Shown here one piece after another: positions 22,965 through 30,887 of a DNA stretch of 33,213 nt. Both the position numbers and the translations under genes were made by a program. The notes below the pieces were generated by a model that saw only the letters and a list, made by a program, of their open reading frames with translations, had not been told where the DNA came from and made no database searches. Each line of letters begins with the position of its first letter. Position 1 is the first letter of the stretch. The DNA comes from a virus, in IMG/VR virus record IMGVR_UViG_3300032246_002140, positions 1 through 33,213 of that record, one strand, 5' to 3'.

Positions 22965-23750
22965 ATGGGGTTCTTGGATCGCATTGAAAAGAATAAAGGT
23001 AAGCCACCAAGAATGTTTATCTATGGTGGCGAAAAACTTGGCAAGTCAACTTTTGTGGCACAATGTCCCGGTGTGATATTCCTGCCAACAGAATCAGGAC
23101 TTGATGCCATACTTGAAGATGTACCACCACAACTTGAATCCTTGGATCAGATCAAGGCGGCGATAACGGAATTGATTGAGCAGGACCACGATTACCAAGC
23201 GGTCGCGATTGATACTTTGACCGGACTTGAGCGATTGATTCATGAGGACATTTTGTCCAAGGACAGAGCAAAAACAATTACCGCCGCCTGTGGTGGATAC
23301 GGTGGTGGATATGTTCGTGCTGCGGAAATCCTTAGGGAAATTCTGTCCGGTCTTGATGTCCTCAGGAACAAGCGGAACATGGCGGTATTCTTAATTGGTC
23401 ATGCTGTCAGCAAGACCTTTGCCAATCCTGAAGGCCCAGCCTATGACAGATGGCAACCGCGTGGTCATGAAGCCTTTATCAATCTTGCGATTGAATGGGC
23501 AGATCTCGTGGGCTACATTGGCTACAAAGAAAGGGTTGGTACGGATGAACAGGATTCCAAAGGCAGGGTTGTCGCCAAGGGAATCCTAGGGGAATCAGGA
23601 ACTCAACGGGTGTTGAGACTTGATGGTGGCCCAGCCTGCCGCGCTGGGTCACGATGGTTAATGCCAAGGGAAATTGCCTTGGATTGGAACCGATTTGCGG
23701 CAGAGTTGTCCGGTGCTAGAAAAATTGGCACACAATCAGGAGGTAATTAG
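22965..23750 (+). CDS. AAA ATPase, Sak4-like recombination protein (AAA_24)
   Basis: The 261-residue protein has the RecA-type core of AAA_24/Sak4-like phage proteins, which promote single-strand annealing or act as ATPases in replication. Walker A is the variant G-G-E-K-L-G-K-S-T (about 21-29), Walker B is VAIDTLTGLE (about 81-90), and FLIGH near 143-147 is the sensor strand. It is followed by a DUF669 protein, the usual partner of such ATPases in phage recombination modules. A recombination role is established for Sak4 and inferred here. Confidence 0.8.
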   Translation: MGFLDRIEKNKGKPPRMFIYGGEKLGKSTFVAQCPGVIFLPTESGLDAILEDVPPQLESLDQIKAAITELIEQDHDYQAVAIDTLTGLERLIHEDILSKDRAKTITAACGGYGGGYVRAAEILREILSGLDVLRNKRNMAVFLIGHAVSKTFANPEGPAYDRWQPRGHEAFINLAIEWADLVGYIGYKERVGTDEQDSKGRVVAKGILGESGTQRVLRLDGGPACRAGSRWLMPREIALDWNRFAAELSGARKIGTQSGGN

Positions 23751-23751
23751 C

Positions 23752-24219
23752 ATGGGTAATCTTTCAGACTTTGATGCAGGATCTGTCGATGGCACCTTTG
23801 GATATTCCGCTTTGCCAGCTGGAAACTATTCTGCGGTACTTGAATCTACCGAAACCAAACAGAGCAAGGCCGGTGATTCCCACTACATCCAATTCACTTG
23901 GGTGATTAGTGACGGTCATTTTGCAGGAAGAAAATTGTGGGATATCGTCATGCGAAAGCATGACAACCCAACAGTCATTCAGATTGGCAATCGCAAATTG
24001 AAAGGGCTTGTCGATCAGTTTGGTCCTGCAACAGATACCAGCGAATGGCATGATCGCGAACTCGTTTTGAAAGTCACACAAAGAACCGATAAGTCCTCTG
24101 GTGAAATTCAAAACCAGATTGTTGGATATGATTCCAATGTCGTGGCAGAACCGGTGAAGATTGAACCGAAACAAACCGCTTCAATCAATCGTGGTTCCAA
24201 AACCCCGTGGGGAAAATAG
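23752..24219 (+). CDS. DUF669-family protein, probable ssDNA-binding partner
   Basis: The 155-residue protein has a perfect AGGAGG eight bases upstream. NLSDFDAG, FGYSALPAGNYSAVLEST, YIQFTWVISDGHFAGRKLWD and NPTVIQIGNRKLKGLVDQFG are the standard DUF669 order. The family sits beside Sak4 or ERF-type recombinases and behaves as a single-stranded DNA-binding protein in several phages. The C-terminus is short and basic (NRGSKTPWGK). A strong terminator follows. Confidence 0.85.
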   Translation: MGNLSDFDAGSVDGTFGYSALPAGNYSAVLESTETKQSKAGDSHYIQFTWVISDGHFAGRKLWDIVMRKHDNPTVIQIGNRKLKGLVDQFGPATDTSEWHDRELVLKVTQRTDKSSGEIQNQIVGYDSNVVAEPVKIEPKQTASINRGSKTPWGK

Positions 24220-24235
24220 CCCAAGGGATTTGTCC

Positions 24236-24272
24236 AAAGGACAGGCTTAGTGAAGAGCCTGTCCTTTTGTTT
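24236..24272 (+). terminator. Rho-independent terminator
   Basis: A 12-bp perfect stem (AAAGGACAGGCT / AGCCTGTCCTTT) with an 8-base loop is followed by TTGTTT. It ends the block from 19875 through the DUF669 gene. Confidence 0.88.
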
Positions 24273-24315
24273 CCTGCATTGAAGCACTTACTTCAAACAC
24301 AAGCGAGATTTGAAA

Positions 24316-25986
24316 ATGATCCTTAGAGATTATCAAGGTGAAGCGATTGAATCCATCTATTCGGAATTTAGGGACGATGCACAGTCTGCATTGGTTGTGA
24401 TTCCTACGGGTGGTGGGAAGACTCCGGTAATTGCAAGACTTGCAAAAGACTTGGCAAGTCATGGTGGCAGGATGGTAATCATCGCCCATGTAAAAGAGTT
24501 GTTGATTCAGGCGGTAGAAAAGATCCGCGCGACAGATCCCGATCTTGACATTGGAATCTATTCGGCAGGACTTGGGTCCAAGGATACTGGCAACCAGATT
24601 CTTGTGGCAGGAATTCAATCTGTTTACAATCAAGCCTCACGACTTGGCAAGCGGGACTTGGTTGTCATCGATGAGTGTCATCGGATACCGGAAGATTCCA
24701 ATACCCGGTATCGGATTTTCATTTCAGAACTCATGCTTGAGAATCCCGACTTGAAAGTCTGCGGACTGACAGCGACACCTTATCGCATGGATGATGGTCC
24801 AATCTATGGTGATGGTCAACTCTTTACAAAGATTTGTTATGAAGCAGGGATTCCGGATCTTATTTCCAAAGGGTATTTGTCATCACTCAGGAATAAAGCC
24901 GGTGCCAATTCCGCCGTGCCAAATCTTAAGGAAGTGCATTCCAGAGGCGGCGACTTTATCCCAACAGAACTTGAAGCCGCGGTCAATAAGGATCTATTGG
25001 TCGAAGCTTTTGTTCGTGACATTCTTGAGAAAGCCAATGACAGAAAGTCCGTTTTGATTTTCGCGGTAAGTATCTCTCATGCCGAAAACATTTGGCAAAA
25101 ACTTTCGCACCTTGGTGAAGTCGCGGCAATCATTACCGGTGATTCCCCAAGTCCTGAAAGGGCGGTGATGATTCAGCAATTCAAGGATGGTGCCATTCGT
25201 TTCTTGGTGAATGTCATGGTTTTGACAGAGGGATTTGATGCACCTGCAATTGACTGTGTCGCATTGGCAAGACCAACACAATCGGCAGGACTTTATTACC
25301 AGATGGTCGGTCGCGGATTCCGTTTGGCATCTGGCAAGAATGACTGTCTGATTCTGGATTATGGTGGCAACATTCAAAGGCATGGTCCTATTGATCAGAT
25401 CGTCGGAAAATCAAATGGTGGAAAGGCTGACGCCTTTCTTGCCAAGGAATGTCCTGTATGTGGTGAGATCGTTCAGGTCGGTGTCATGAAATGTCCAGAC
25501 TGCGGACACGAATGGCCGCCTAGGGAACAATCCAAACCGGAAACAAAACCAGATGAGGACAGTCCTATTCTTGCAGGATTGATCTCGGTCAACAAAAGAC
25601 TCGTGAAAGATATTTACTACTCCTGCCATACCAAGGCAGGATCAGATGGTACCGCACCAAGAACATTGAAAGTCACCTATTGCATGGGTGTGGCGAATGA
25701 GGTTAGCGAATGGATTTGTATTGAACATTCCGGGTGGGCAAGGGAGCGCGCGGAAAAGTGGTGGAAGAAACGGTCCCAAGCACCTTGTCCTGATTCTGTC
25801 GAAGAAGCAATAAGACTCTGCAAAGCCGGAGCTCTTGCCAACACTTTGGAAATTGAAACGGTCAGGAAACCGGATAAGAAATTTCCCGAGATAGTCAAAT
25901 ACAAATTGGAGCCCATACCAAAGTGGAAGCAGGAGACACAGGTTTTGGAACCGGTAACAAACAGTGAGGAAGATTTGCCCTTCTGA
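24316..25986 (+). CDS. Superfamily 2 DNA helicase with C-terminal zinc motif
   Basis: Probably unwinds DNA during replication or recombination. The 556-residue protein carries SF2 motifs: Q-like start LRDYQGEAI, motif I PTGGGKT (about 34-40), motif II DECH (about 118-121), motif III LTATPYR (about 153-159), motif V FLVNVMVLTEGFDAP and motif VI QMVGRGFR (about 331-338). After the core, CPVCGEIVQVGVMKCPDCG (about 377-395) is a four-Cys zinc ribbon. The remaining 150 residues contain a WEK-type basic region (ERAEKWWKKRSQ). ATG 24316 is preferred over the TTG six bases earlier; no strong ribosome site is visible. Confidence 0.93.
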   Translation: MILRDYQGEAIESIYSEFRDDAQSALVVIPTGGGKTPVIARLAKDLASHGGRMVIIAHVKELLIQAVEKIRATDPDLDIGIYSAGLGSKDTGNQILVAGIQSVYNQASRLGKRDLVVIDECHRIPEDSNTRYRIFISELMLENPDLKVCGLTATPYRMDDGPIYGDGQLFTKICYEAGIPDLISKGYLSSLRNKAGANSAVPNLKEVHSRGGDFIPTELEAAVNKDLLVEAFVRDILEKANDRKSVLIFAVSISHAENIWQKLSHLGEVAAIITGDSPSPERAVMIQQFKDGAIRFLVNVMVLTEGFDAPAIDCVALARPTQSAGLYYQMVGRGFRLASGKNDCLILDYGGNIQRHGPIDQIVGKSNGGKADAFLAKECPVCGEIVQVGVMKCPDCGHEWPPREQSKPETKPDEDSPILAGLISVNKRLVKDIYYSCHTKAGSDGTAPRTLKVTYCMGVANEVSEWICIEHSGWARERAEKWWKKRSQAPCPDSVEEAIRLCKAGALANTLEIETVRKPDKKFPEIVKYKLEPIPKWKQETQVLEPVTNSEEDLPF

Positions 25987-25994
25987 AAACAAAA

Positions 25995-26023
25995 CGAGCC
26001 CCAAGGAAAACCCTTGGGGCTCG
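25995..26023. other. Strong hairpin after the helicase gene
   Basis: A 12-bp stem (CGAGCCCCAAGG / CCTTGGGGCTCG) with an AAAAC loop. The T-tract needed for termination is on the minus strand (AAAACAAAA precedes the stem on +), so it could stop opposing transcription or stabilise the 3' end of the helicase mRNA. Confidence 0.7.
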
Positions 26024-26149
26024 CGGCACACTGCAAGAACTTCGACAACAAAAGCCACCATTGGGAGGTGGTGACCTACTTCAATTCTAGCAGGCCAAAC
26101 AAATCCCACAAGTCATTCAGTTTTTTTTTACTTGAAAGGTAATAAGGCT

Positions 26150-28348
26150 ATGGGTAATTCGTCAAGATTTGCAGCCCACTATTCGTCCCTTGGACTTCGT
26201 CCGGTTCCAATACCGCTTGGTTCCAAAGGTCCGGTCCTCAAGCATTGGCCATTCTATGAATTCAATTCCCTTGACTTTGAAGACGATTGCAATGTCGGGA
26301 TTATTCTCGGTAATGGAATCGTCTGCATTGATCTTGATTGTGAGATGGCGGTTGAATTGGCCAATCAATATTTGCCGCCAACAGATTGTATTATCGGTCG
26401 TGAGAATAGGCCGCGCTGTCATTGGTTTTATCGGTGTGATCTTCCAAACAAATCCCACAAACTGCACCTTGAAACCGGAGTCATTACGGTAGTCGATGTA
26501 CTCTGCACGAACAAGCAGGTGGTGGTTGGTCCATCGGTCCATCCAAGTGGTGACAAATACGATGCATTTGAGGGTGAGCCATCAAAGGTGGATCCTGAAA
26601 CCCTAAGGGAAAAGGTCGCGGAACTTTTCGCGGCGGTACGATCCACCATCCTTGATACCGGATCCAAGGAAATCCAGAGGATTCAAGCACCCAAGATTCA
26701 AGCAGGATCGCCGATCATTCGTGACAATGGCGATGCACCCGGCACAGCCTACAGCCGGGAACACCCGGGTGAACTTCTTGCCAAACATGGCTGGTCATTC
26801 CTATCGAGGAACTCCAGCGGAAAAGAACATTGGTCAAGGCCCGGAAAATCCCCTGCCGGAATCTCCGCAGATCTTTCTGTGATAGATGGTGTCTGGAAGT
26901 TTTACCTTTACACTTCCTCAGCACCTTATCTTGAACAAGGAAAGGCCTACAGTCCTCATGCACTTCTGGCGGTACTGGAATTCAACGGAGACTTTTCCGC
27001 CGCTGCATCACACTTGAGACAATTGGGTTATGGTGCCAATGAGATCATTGAAGACCCATGCCCCGGTCTGAATGAATCCCGTTTTGAACCGGTCGATATT
27101 CCCGCGGAAACAATTCCACTATCCGACTTCCCACAAGAATGTCTTACATACCCGGGTTTTATTGGGATGGTCGTTGATCACAATCTGAAAACCACAGGAC
27201 AAAAGCAACCAGAGCTTGCCATTGGATCCGCGCTGGCACTTCTATCAACAGTCGTTGGCAATCGTGTCAAGTCCTTTTGCAATTACACAACATTACCAAA
27301 CCTCTTTATCCTTGCACTTGGGAAAACCGGATCAGGAAAAGATCATGGCCGCCGCATCAACAAAAGAATCCTTGAAGAGTCAGGGTTTCCGGATCTTGTT
27401 GGATCTTCCCAAATAGGATCAGATGCAGGACTTCTCGCAGCACTTGAAACAAACCCGGTAGGACTTTATCAACTTGATGAAGTCGGCGACTTTCTCCAAA
27501 TGACAAAGTCAGCAGGAACCGCAAGCTATCTTGCGAAGATCGCACCACTACTTAAGGAACTCAAAACTTCTGCCGGTGGATCCTTTCGCGGCCCGGCACT
27601 TGCATCCGGTACCAAGGAACTAAGGCATCCTTATCTCGTCGTCCTTGCAACCACTACACCAAGCGGGTTTTGGGAAACGGTAACAAAGGCACAAGCACGG
27701 GATGGTTTGTTGTCACGATTCCTTGTCTTTGAATCTCCGGGCTATGTCAATTCTTCGGTGGCAATTCGTGAGGATATCCCACAGGAAATTATTCGTCTGG
27801 TCAAATGGTGGCGGAATGAATCCTCGCCACAAGGTAACCTTGATCCCAATTACATTTGGGCAGAAGTGGAACCGGCGGCGATGGATCGGTTTGTCATTCA
27901 CGAACAACAAATCCGTGAGCGACAAATTGAAGATGACAAGACCGATTCCCTTAAAGCCGAACTATGGTCTCGCACTCCGGAAAATACAAACCAGCTCGCA
28001 CTACTTGCAGCCTGTTCCAGAGTCATCGGTAAACCCGGTGAGATCCCAACAGTCACAATCGATGACATGAATTGGGCCATTCGTTTAAGTAATTACCAAA
28101 CCAGAAGAATGGTAACTCGCGGTCAAAAACAGATTAGCGAAAATGATTGGGAAAGGGATTTGAAGAAAGTCAAGGCAATTTTGTACGATGGAATTACCAA
28201 AAGCAAACTAGCCTACAAATGCCAAACCATACCGCACAACAGATTCCGCGAGGCCATTGACCGCCTCATTCTTACCGGAGAAATTACCGCTGTGGAAATC
28301 ATCAAGCAGAAGATAGGGCGCCCAATCACAATCTATCGGACTAAATGA
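26150..28348 (+). CDS. Primase-polymerase fused to RepA/DUF3987-type helicase
   Basis: A replication initiator of 732 residues. The N-terminal part is an archaeo-eukaryotic Prim-Pol: AAHYSSLGLRPVPIPLGSK, the metal Asp pair in IVCIDLDCE (about 57-65) and H92 in PRCHWFYR. The C-terminal part is a hexameric-type ATPase: Walker A LGKTGSGKDHGRR (about 390-402), Walker B LYQLDEVGDF (about 439-448) and LVVLATTTPSGFW. No DNA polymerase gene is visible, so replication likely depends on the host enzyme once this protein primes and unwinds. Start ATG 26150 is preferred over TTG 26132, with AAGG ahead. A non-coding region with possible origin features follows. Confidence 0.85.
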   Translation: MGNSSRFAAHYSSLGLRPVPIPLGSKGPVLKHWPFYEFNSLDFEDDCNVGIILGNGIVCIDLDCEMAVELANQYLPPTDCIIGRENRPRCHWFYRCDLPNKSHKLHLETGVITVVDVLCTNKQVVVGPSVHPSGDKYDAFEGEPSKVDPETLREKVAELFAAVRSTILDTGSKEIQRIQAPKIQAGSPIIRDNGDAPGTAYSREHPGELLAKHGWSFLSRNSSGKEHWSRPGKSPAGISADLSVIDGVWKFYLYTSSAPYLEQGKAYSPHALLAVLEFNGDFSAAASHLRQLGYGANEIIEDPCPGLNESRFEPVDIPAETIPLSDFPQECLTYPGFIGMVVDHNLKTTGQKQPELAIGSALALLSTVVGNRVKSFCNYTTLPNLFILALGKTGSGKDHGRRINKRILEESGFPDLVGSSQIGSDAGLLAALETNPVGLYQLDEVGDFLQMTKSAGTASYLAKIAPLLKELKTSAGGSFRGPALASGTKELRHPYLVVLATTTPSGFWETVTKAQARDGLLSRFLVFESPGYVNSSVAIREDIPQEIIRLVKWWRNESSPQGNLDPNYIWAEVEPAAMDRFVIHEQQIRERQIEDDKTDSLKAELWSRTPENTNQLALLAACSRVIGKPGEIPTVTIDDMNWAIRLSNYQTRRMVTRGQKQISENDWERDLKKVKAILYDGITKSKLAYKCQTIPHNRFREAIDRLILTGEITAVEIIKQKIGRPITIYRTK

Positions 28349-28396
28349 TAAGACCACAATAAAGACCTTGCGAGTCTCATGTTAGTCAAAAAGCTA

Positions 28397-28441
28397 CCTC
28401 CGCTGTCTCTTATCAAAAGTTAAGGGTCGGCGGAGGGTTTT
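28397..28441 (+). terminator. Terminator-like hairpin after primase-helicase
   Basis: CCTCCGC (28397-28403) pairs with GCGGAGG (28430-28436), with an inner CTTA/TAAG pair, then GTTTTC. The loop is long and the T-run short, so termination is probable but not certain. Confidence 0.5.
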
Positions 28442-28527
28442 CAATTGAAGTATCTAAGAGATCCTAATGGGAGGAAATTGATCGTAAAGTGGTTGGTGAC
28501 AAGGGTTTGGGTACAGGGAAGACTTAC

Positions 28528-28564
28528 TTATATATATATAAAAAAAAAAAAATTATATATATTA
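28528..28564. other. 37-bp A/T-only tract
   Basis: Alternating TA repeats, then 13 consecutive A residues, then ATATAT-type sequence with no G or C. It would melt easily and stands directly beside the CTTNCCTATCTT repeats. Confidence 0.85.
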
Positions 28565-28701
28565 CTTCTTCCCTATCTTCACAGCCATCTTACCTATCTT
28601 CTCCATCTTACCAAATCTCTTGGTCTTTGTCTATCTCTTGATCTTGGAAAACCCAGAGAAAACTAATTTTGTCAGCTACCAAATTGGTAGGAAATGGAAT
28701 T

Positions 28702-28782
28702 GGCCTAGGATCGACGATCTTTTGCCAACTTGACCCAATTCCCGGTTTAAGGAAAATAATGCGGCAGAAGCGATCCTAGGCC
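28702..28782. repeat. 12-bp inverted repeat with 57-bp spacer
   Basis: GGCCTAGGATCG (28702-28713) is the exact reverse complement of CGATCCTAGGCC (28771-28782). Each arm contains the palindrome CCTAGG. It could form a long hairpin or serve as paired protein sites. Confidence 0.8.
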
Positions 28783-28922
28783 CCAAGGAATTGAAGAGGC
28801 CAGGGAAATCAAGGGAACAAATCCCTTCACCCACTTGGAACCGAGTTTCCATCTGTCGCCTCTGCCGGGGCCGTCTTACCACCAAAAACAAACTTCGCAA
28901 ATTTGGATAGACTTTGATTACG

Positions 28923-28941
28923 CCTGATGAATGACATCAGG
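28923..28941. other. Hairpin CCTGATG-AATGA-CATCAGG
   Basis: A perfect 7-bp stem with a 5-base loop about 135 bases before the sigma-factor gene. It has no T-run and may be an operator. Confidence 0.55.
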
Positions 28942-29075
28942 AAGATAATCCTGTATGTCTTTTGATGTCGTTGGATGAATGTGCTTTGAAAAATATTTGA
29001 CAACAAATTTGCATCAACTCGTCTTGCGAACAGCCGCCGCCTTTTGTAACCTTTTCGTTGGGAGGTGGCGAAAGA

Positions 29076-29699
29076 ATGTTTGCAAAATTACAAACAATCA
29101 AGAAGAACATTTGCACGCATCGATTGAATATCCACGAAAAAAAACTTCAGCCAATGACTGAAGACCAAAAACAATTGGTCGAAAAAAACAAAGGCCTAGT
29201 CTATTTCATGGTCTCAAAATATCCGTCTGTCTACATGGCAGATGAAGACATGGTCGCGGAAGCCTTTTATCTCACTTGTCGCGTCGCTCAGGAATACAAG
29301 CCGGAAATCAATGTCAAGTTTTCAACCGTCGCAATCAAGTCATGGCGAAGACATTTGAAAAGAATCAGTGATATTTGTTCCGCAAAAAGAAACGGATACA
29401 AAGTCACACAACCTTGGCGACAAGTCCTCACAGATGATGGTTCAAAAATGGATGAAGACTTCGCATCAGAACCAACACACTTTGAACCAGCAGAACTAAA
29501 GGAACTTGAAGAAATCGCAACAAAAATATTTCAGGAACTACCACAGAAAATGAAGCTGGTTTTGGAAATGAGAAAAGCCGGTATCACACTTGAAGCCATT
29601 GGAAAAAAACTTGGCAAAACAAAAGAGGGAATAAGGTACACAGAATCCGAAGCATTAAAGCACGCACTTGAAATGTACAGGATAAGGACCACAAGATGA
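29076..29699 (+). CDS. Phage RNA polymerase sigma factor (sigma-70 type)
   Basis: The 207-residue protein would redirect host RNA polymerase to phage promoters. Region 2 is recognisable in NKGLVYFMVSKYPSVYMADED then MVAEAFYLTCRVAQEYKPE and FSTVAIKSWRRHLKRI (about 38-95). Region 4 is the C-terminal helix-turn-helix LPQKMKLVLEMRKAGITLEA then IGKKLGKTKEGIRYTESEA (about 152-195). GGAGG lies 10 bases before ATG 29076; an internal ATG at 29154 would remove only the basic N-terminal extension and has no ribosome site. It overlaps the next gene by 4 bases (ATGA). Confidence 0.85.
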   Translation: MFAKLQTIKKNICTHRLNIHEKKLQPMTEDQKQLVEKNKGLVYFMVSKYPSVYMADEDMVAEAFYLTCRVAQEYKPEINVKFSTVAIKSWRRHLKRISDICSAKRNGYKVTQPWRQVLTDDGSKMDEDFASEPTHFEPAELKELEEIATKIFQELPQKMKLVLEMRKAGITLEAIGKKLGKTKEGIRYTESEALKHALEMYRIRTTR

Positions 29700-30028
29700 A
29701 AAAAGACTATCCTGCAATCCTTGCAAACATGATCGCCGCGGCACAAATGCCAGAGCCCAAAAAGGAATACAAATTCCATCCCGTCAGAAAGTGGCGAATT
29801 GATTTGGCATGGCCTGATTTGAAACTCGCGGTCGAAGTGGAAGGTGGCATCTGGATTCGCGGTCGCCACACAAGACCAAGTGGATTTATCGCGGACATGG
29901 AAAAATACAACAATCTTTGTCTACTCGGTTGGTCCTTACTCCGGGTCACAACACAACAAGTCAGGAATGGAAAAGCACTTGAGCTAATCGAATTATGGAT
30001 CAAAAGGAATTACATTTATGACAACTGA
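29696..30028 (+). CDS. PD-(D/E)XK nuclease (Vsr/DUF559-like)
   Basis: The 110-residue protein shows a restriction-endonuclease fold signature: RKWRIDLAWPDLKLAVEVEGG with D36, E47 and E49, then a helix (SGFIADMEKYNNLCLLGWSL) and LLRVTTQQVRNG. This order (D, then E-x-E, then a helix ending in W-x-x-LRV) matches small phage nucleases related to Vsr/DUF559. Possible roles are recombination, junction processing or host DNA degradation. It overlaps the sigma gene by 4 bases and the next gene by 11. Confidence 0.8.
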   Translation: MKKDYPAILANMIAAAQMPEPKKEYKFHPVRKWRIDLAWPDLKLAVEVEGGIWIRGRHTRPSGFIADMEKYNNLCLLGWSLLRVTTQQVRNGKALELIELWIKRNYIYDN

Positions 30029-30293
30029 AGATGAACCGGATTCCTTTTATGAAATCAAAACGGTTACAACAAAAGCAATCGAAGTCAGGATAGAAAGAAT
30101 ATTGCACGAGTTTGGTCCGCGATTGGAACCTTGGGAATGGGGTAAAATTTTTGAGATCTTTTGTCCTGAACTTTACAGAGGAAAGAAAGTAAAGCCACCT
30201 ATGCCATCCGTTTCAGACAACAAAAGGTCGCTGTTCCATCGTGAAAAGAAAACCTACTTCCTCACTTTTGAACAACACATAACAGATAAGTAA
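30018..30293 (+). CDS. Small hypothetical protein (91 aa)
   Basis: It overlaps the nuclease gene by 11 bases. The sequence is charged, with a helix (AIEVRIERILHEFG), WEWGKIFEIFCPELYRGK and a basic end. No family is recognised. Genes coupled to Vsr-like nucleases often act with them, but nothing here proves it. Confidence 0.6.
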   Translation: MTTEDEPDSFYEIKTVTTKAIEVRIERILHEFGPRLEPWEWGKIFEIFCPELYRGKKVKPPMPSVSDNKRSLFHREKKTYFLTFEQHITDK

Positions 30294-30596
30294 AGGGTTT
30301 TGTTTCCATAAAAACTTACCAAAAAGTAACCAAAACCGGGTGGCAAGATAGGCAAAATGGACCGTTTTTGATGGTAAGGTTTGTGGTAAGATAGGTAAGT
30401 TTGGTAAAGTTGGGGGTTTGGAGAGTCCGGGGTACCAGAGGCCCCGAAAAACGGCCCGAAGCGCCTGACCGACCCACGAACCTCCAGTTTTTTTGGCTGC
30501 CAATTTCAGGGAAATTTCAAGGGATTTCCCCTGAATTCCTTGGCAAACTTGGGAACTTATCCGGGGTTTGACAAGATAGGGAAAAGAGGTGAGAAA
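30294..30596. other. Non-coding region with GGTAAG/AAGATAGGNAA repeats
   Basis: This 303-base region contains GGTAAG or GGTAAA at 30373, 30385, 30394 and 30403; related GGCAAG/GGCAAA at 30342/30351; and an inverted CTTACC at 30315. AAGATAGGNAA occurs at 30345, 30388 and 30573. A hairpin lies at 30505-30535. A promoter or operator for the modification and packaging operon that follows is likely here. Confidence 0.6.
30505..30535. other. Hairpin upstream of the modification operon
   Basis: TTCAGGGAAAT and ATTTCCCCTGAA pair with a single bulge around a short loop. No T-run follows on +, so it may be a regulatory RNA fold or a protein site. Confidence 0.5.
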
Positions 30597-30887
30597 ATGA
30601 AAAGAGGACGACGGCCAAAGGCCAAAGACGATGGCAGTCAATTGCCGTTGACTCCACCACCCAGCATGAAATATCCGGCAGAGAAAAGAGCCTATTTGAG
30701 CCTAAGGGAATCCGCGGTACGACTTGGTGTCTCTCGTGCATCCGATCTTGAAACCATTTGTGTGGCAGCCAAGAGAATGGCACGACTTGAAATCCTGTAC
30801 AAAAAACTGGAAACCATTATTGAATCAGATCAGTTGATTGTTGGTGTCACTAACAAAGCGAGTGTGAAAAATGACGATAAGGAATAG
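30597..30887 (+). CDS. P27-like small terminase candidate or DNA-binding protein
   Basis: The 96-residue protein from ATG 30597 (AGAGGTGA upstream) starts with a basic stretch (MKRGRRPKAKDDG) and continues with helices (RAYLSLRESAVRLGVSRASD then LETICVAAKRMARLEIL). This layout of a GRRPK-type N-terminus followed by two helices and 'D-L-x-x-I-x-x-A' is like the P27 family of small terminases. The similarity is weak and a TerS-like protein already precedes terL. It overlaps the ParB-like gene by 17 bases and opens the modification operon. Confidence 0.5.
   Translation: MKRGRRPKAKDDGSQLPLTPPPSMKYPAEKRAYLSLRESAVRLGVSRASDLETICVAAKRMARLEILYKKLETIIESDQLIVGVTNKASVKNDDKE

Larger units (their letters stand above)
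28349..29075. other. Long non-coding region, candidate replication origin/control
   Basis: This 727-base region lies directly after the primase-helicase. It holds a terminator-like hairpin, an A/T-only tract of 37 bases (28528-28564), the repeats CTTCCCTATCTT and CTTACCTATCTT (28568-28579, 28589-28600), a 12-bp inverted repeat (28702-28713 with 28771-28782) and a 7-bp stem hairpin (28923-28941). Reading frames inside it (28445-28666 on +, 28676-28900 on -) have no protein-like character. The combination of a melting tract and iterated sites beside the initiator gene suggests an origin. Confidence 0.5.

Noticed and set aside
28445-28666. 73-residue frame on + after primase-helicase
   Set aside because: TTG start without a ribosome site; it reads through the A/T-only tract and CT-rich repeats, giving low-complexity Lys/Leu/Tyr sequence.
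28676-28900. 74-residue frame on - in the non-coding region
   Set aside because: It covers an inverted repeat, has no family features and is the only candidate minus-strand gene.
28921-28950. Possible third hammerhead (CTGATGA present)
   Set aside because: The CTGATGA here is part of a simple hairpin (CCTGATG/CATCAGG); no stem II, GAAA core or helix I partner follows.
28910-28950. Promoter TTGATT ... GATAAT before the sigma gene
   Set aside because: The spacing is about 24 bases, too long for a sigma-70 promoter; the nearby TTGACA at about 28997 has no matching -10 box.
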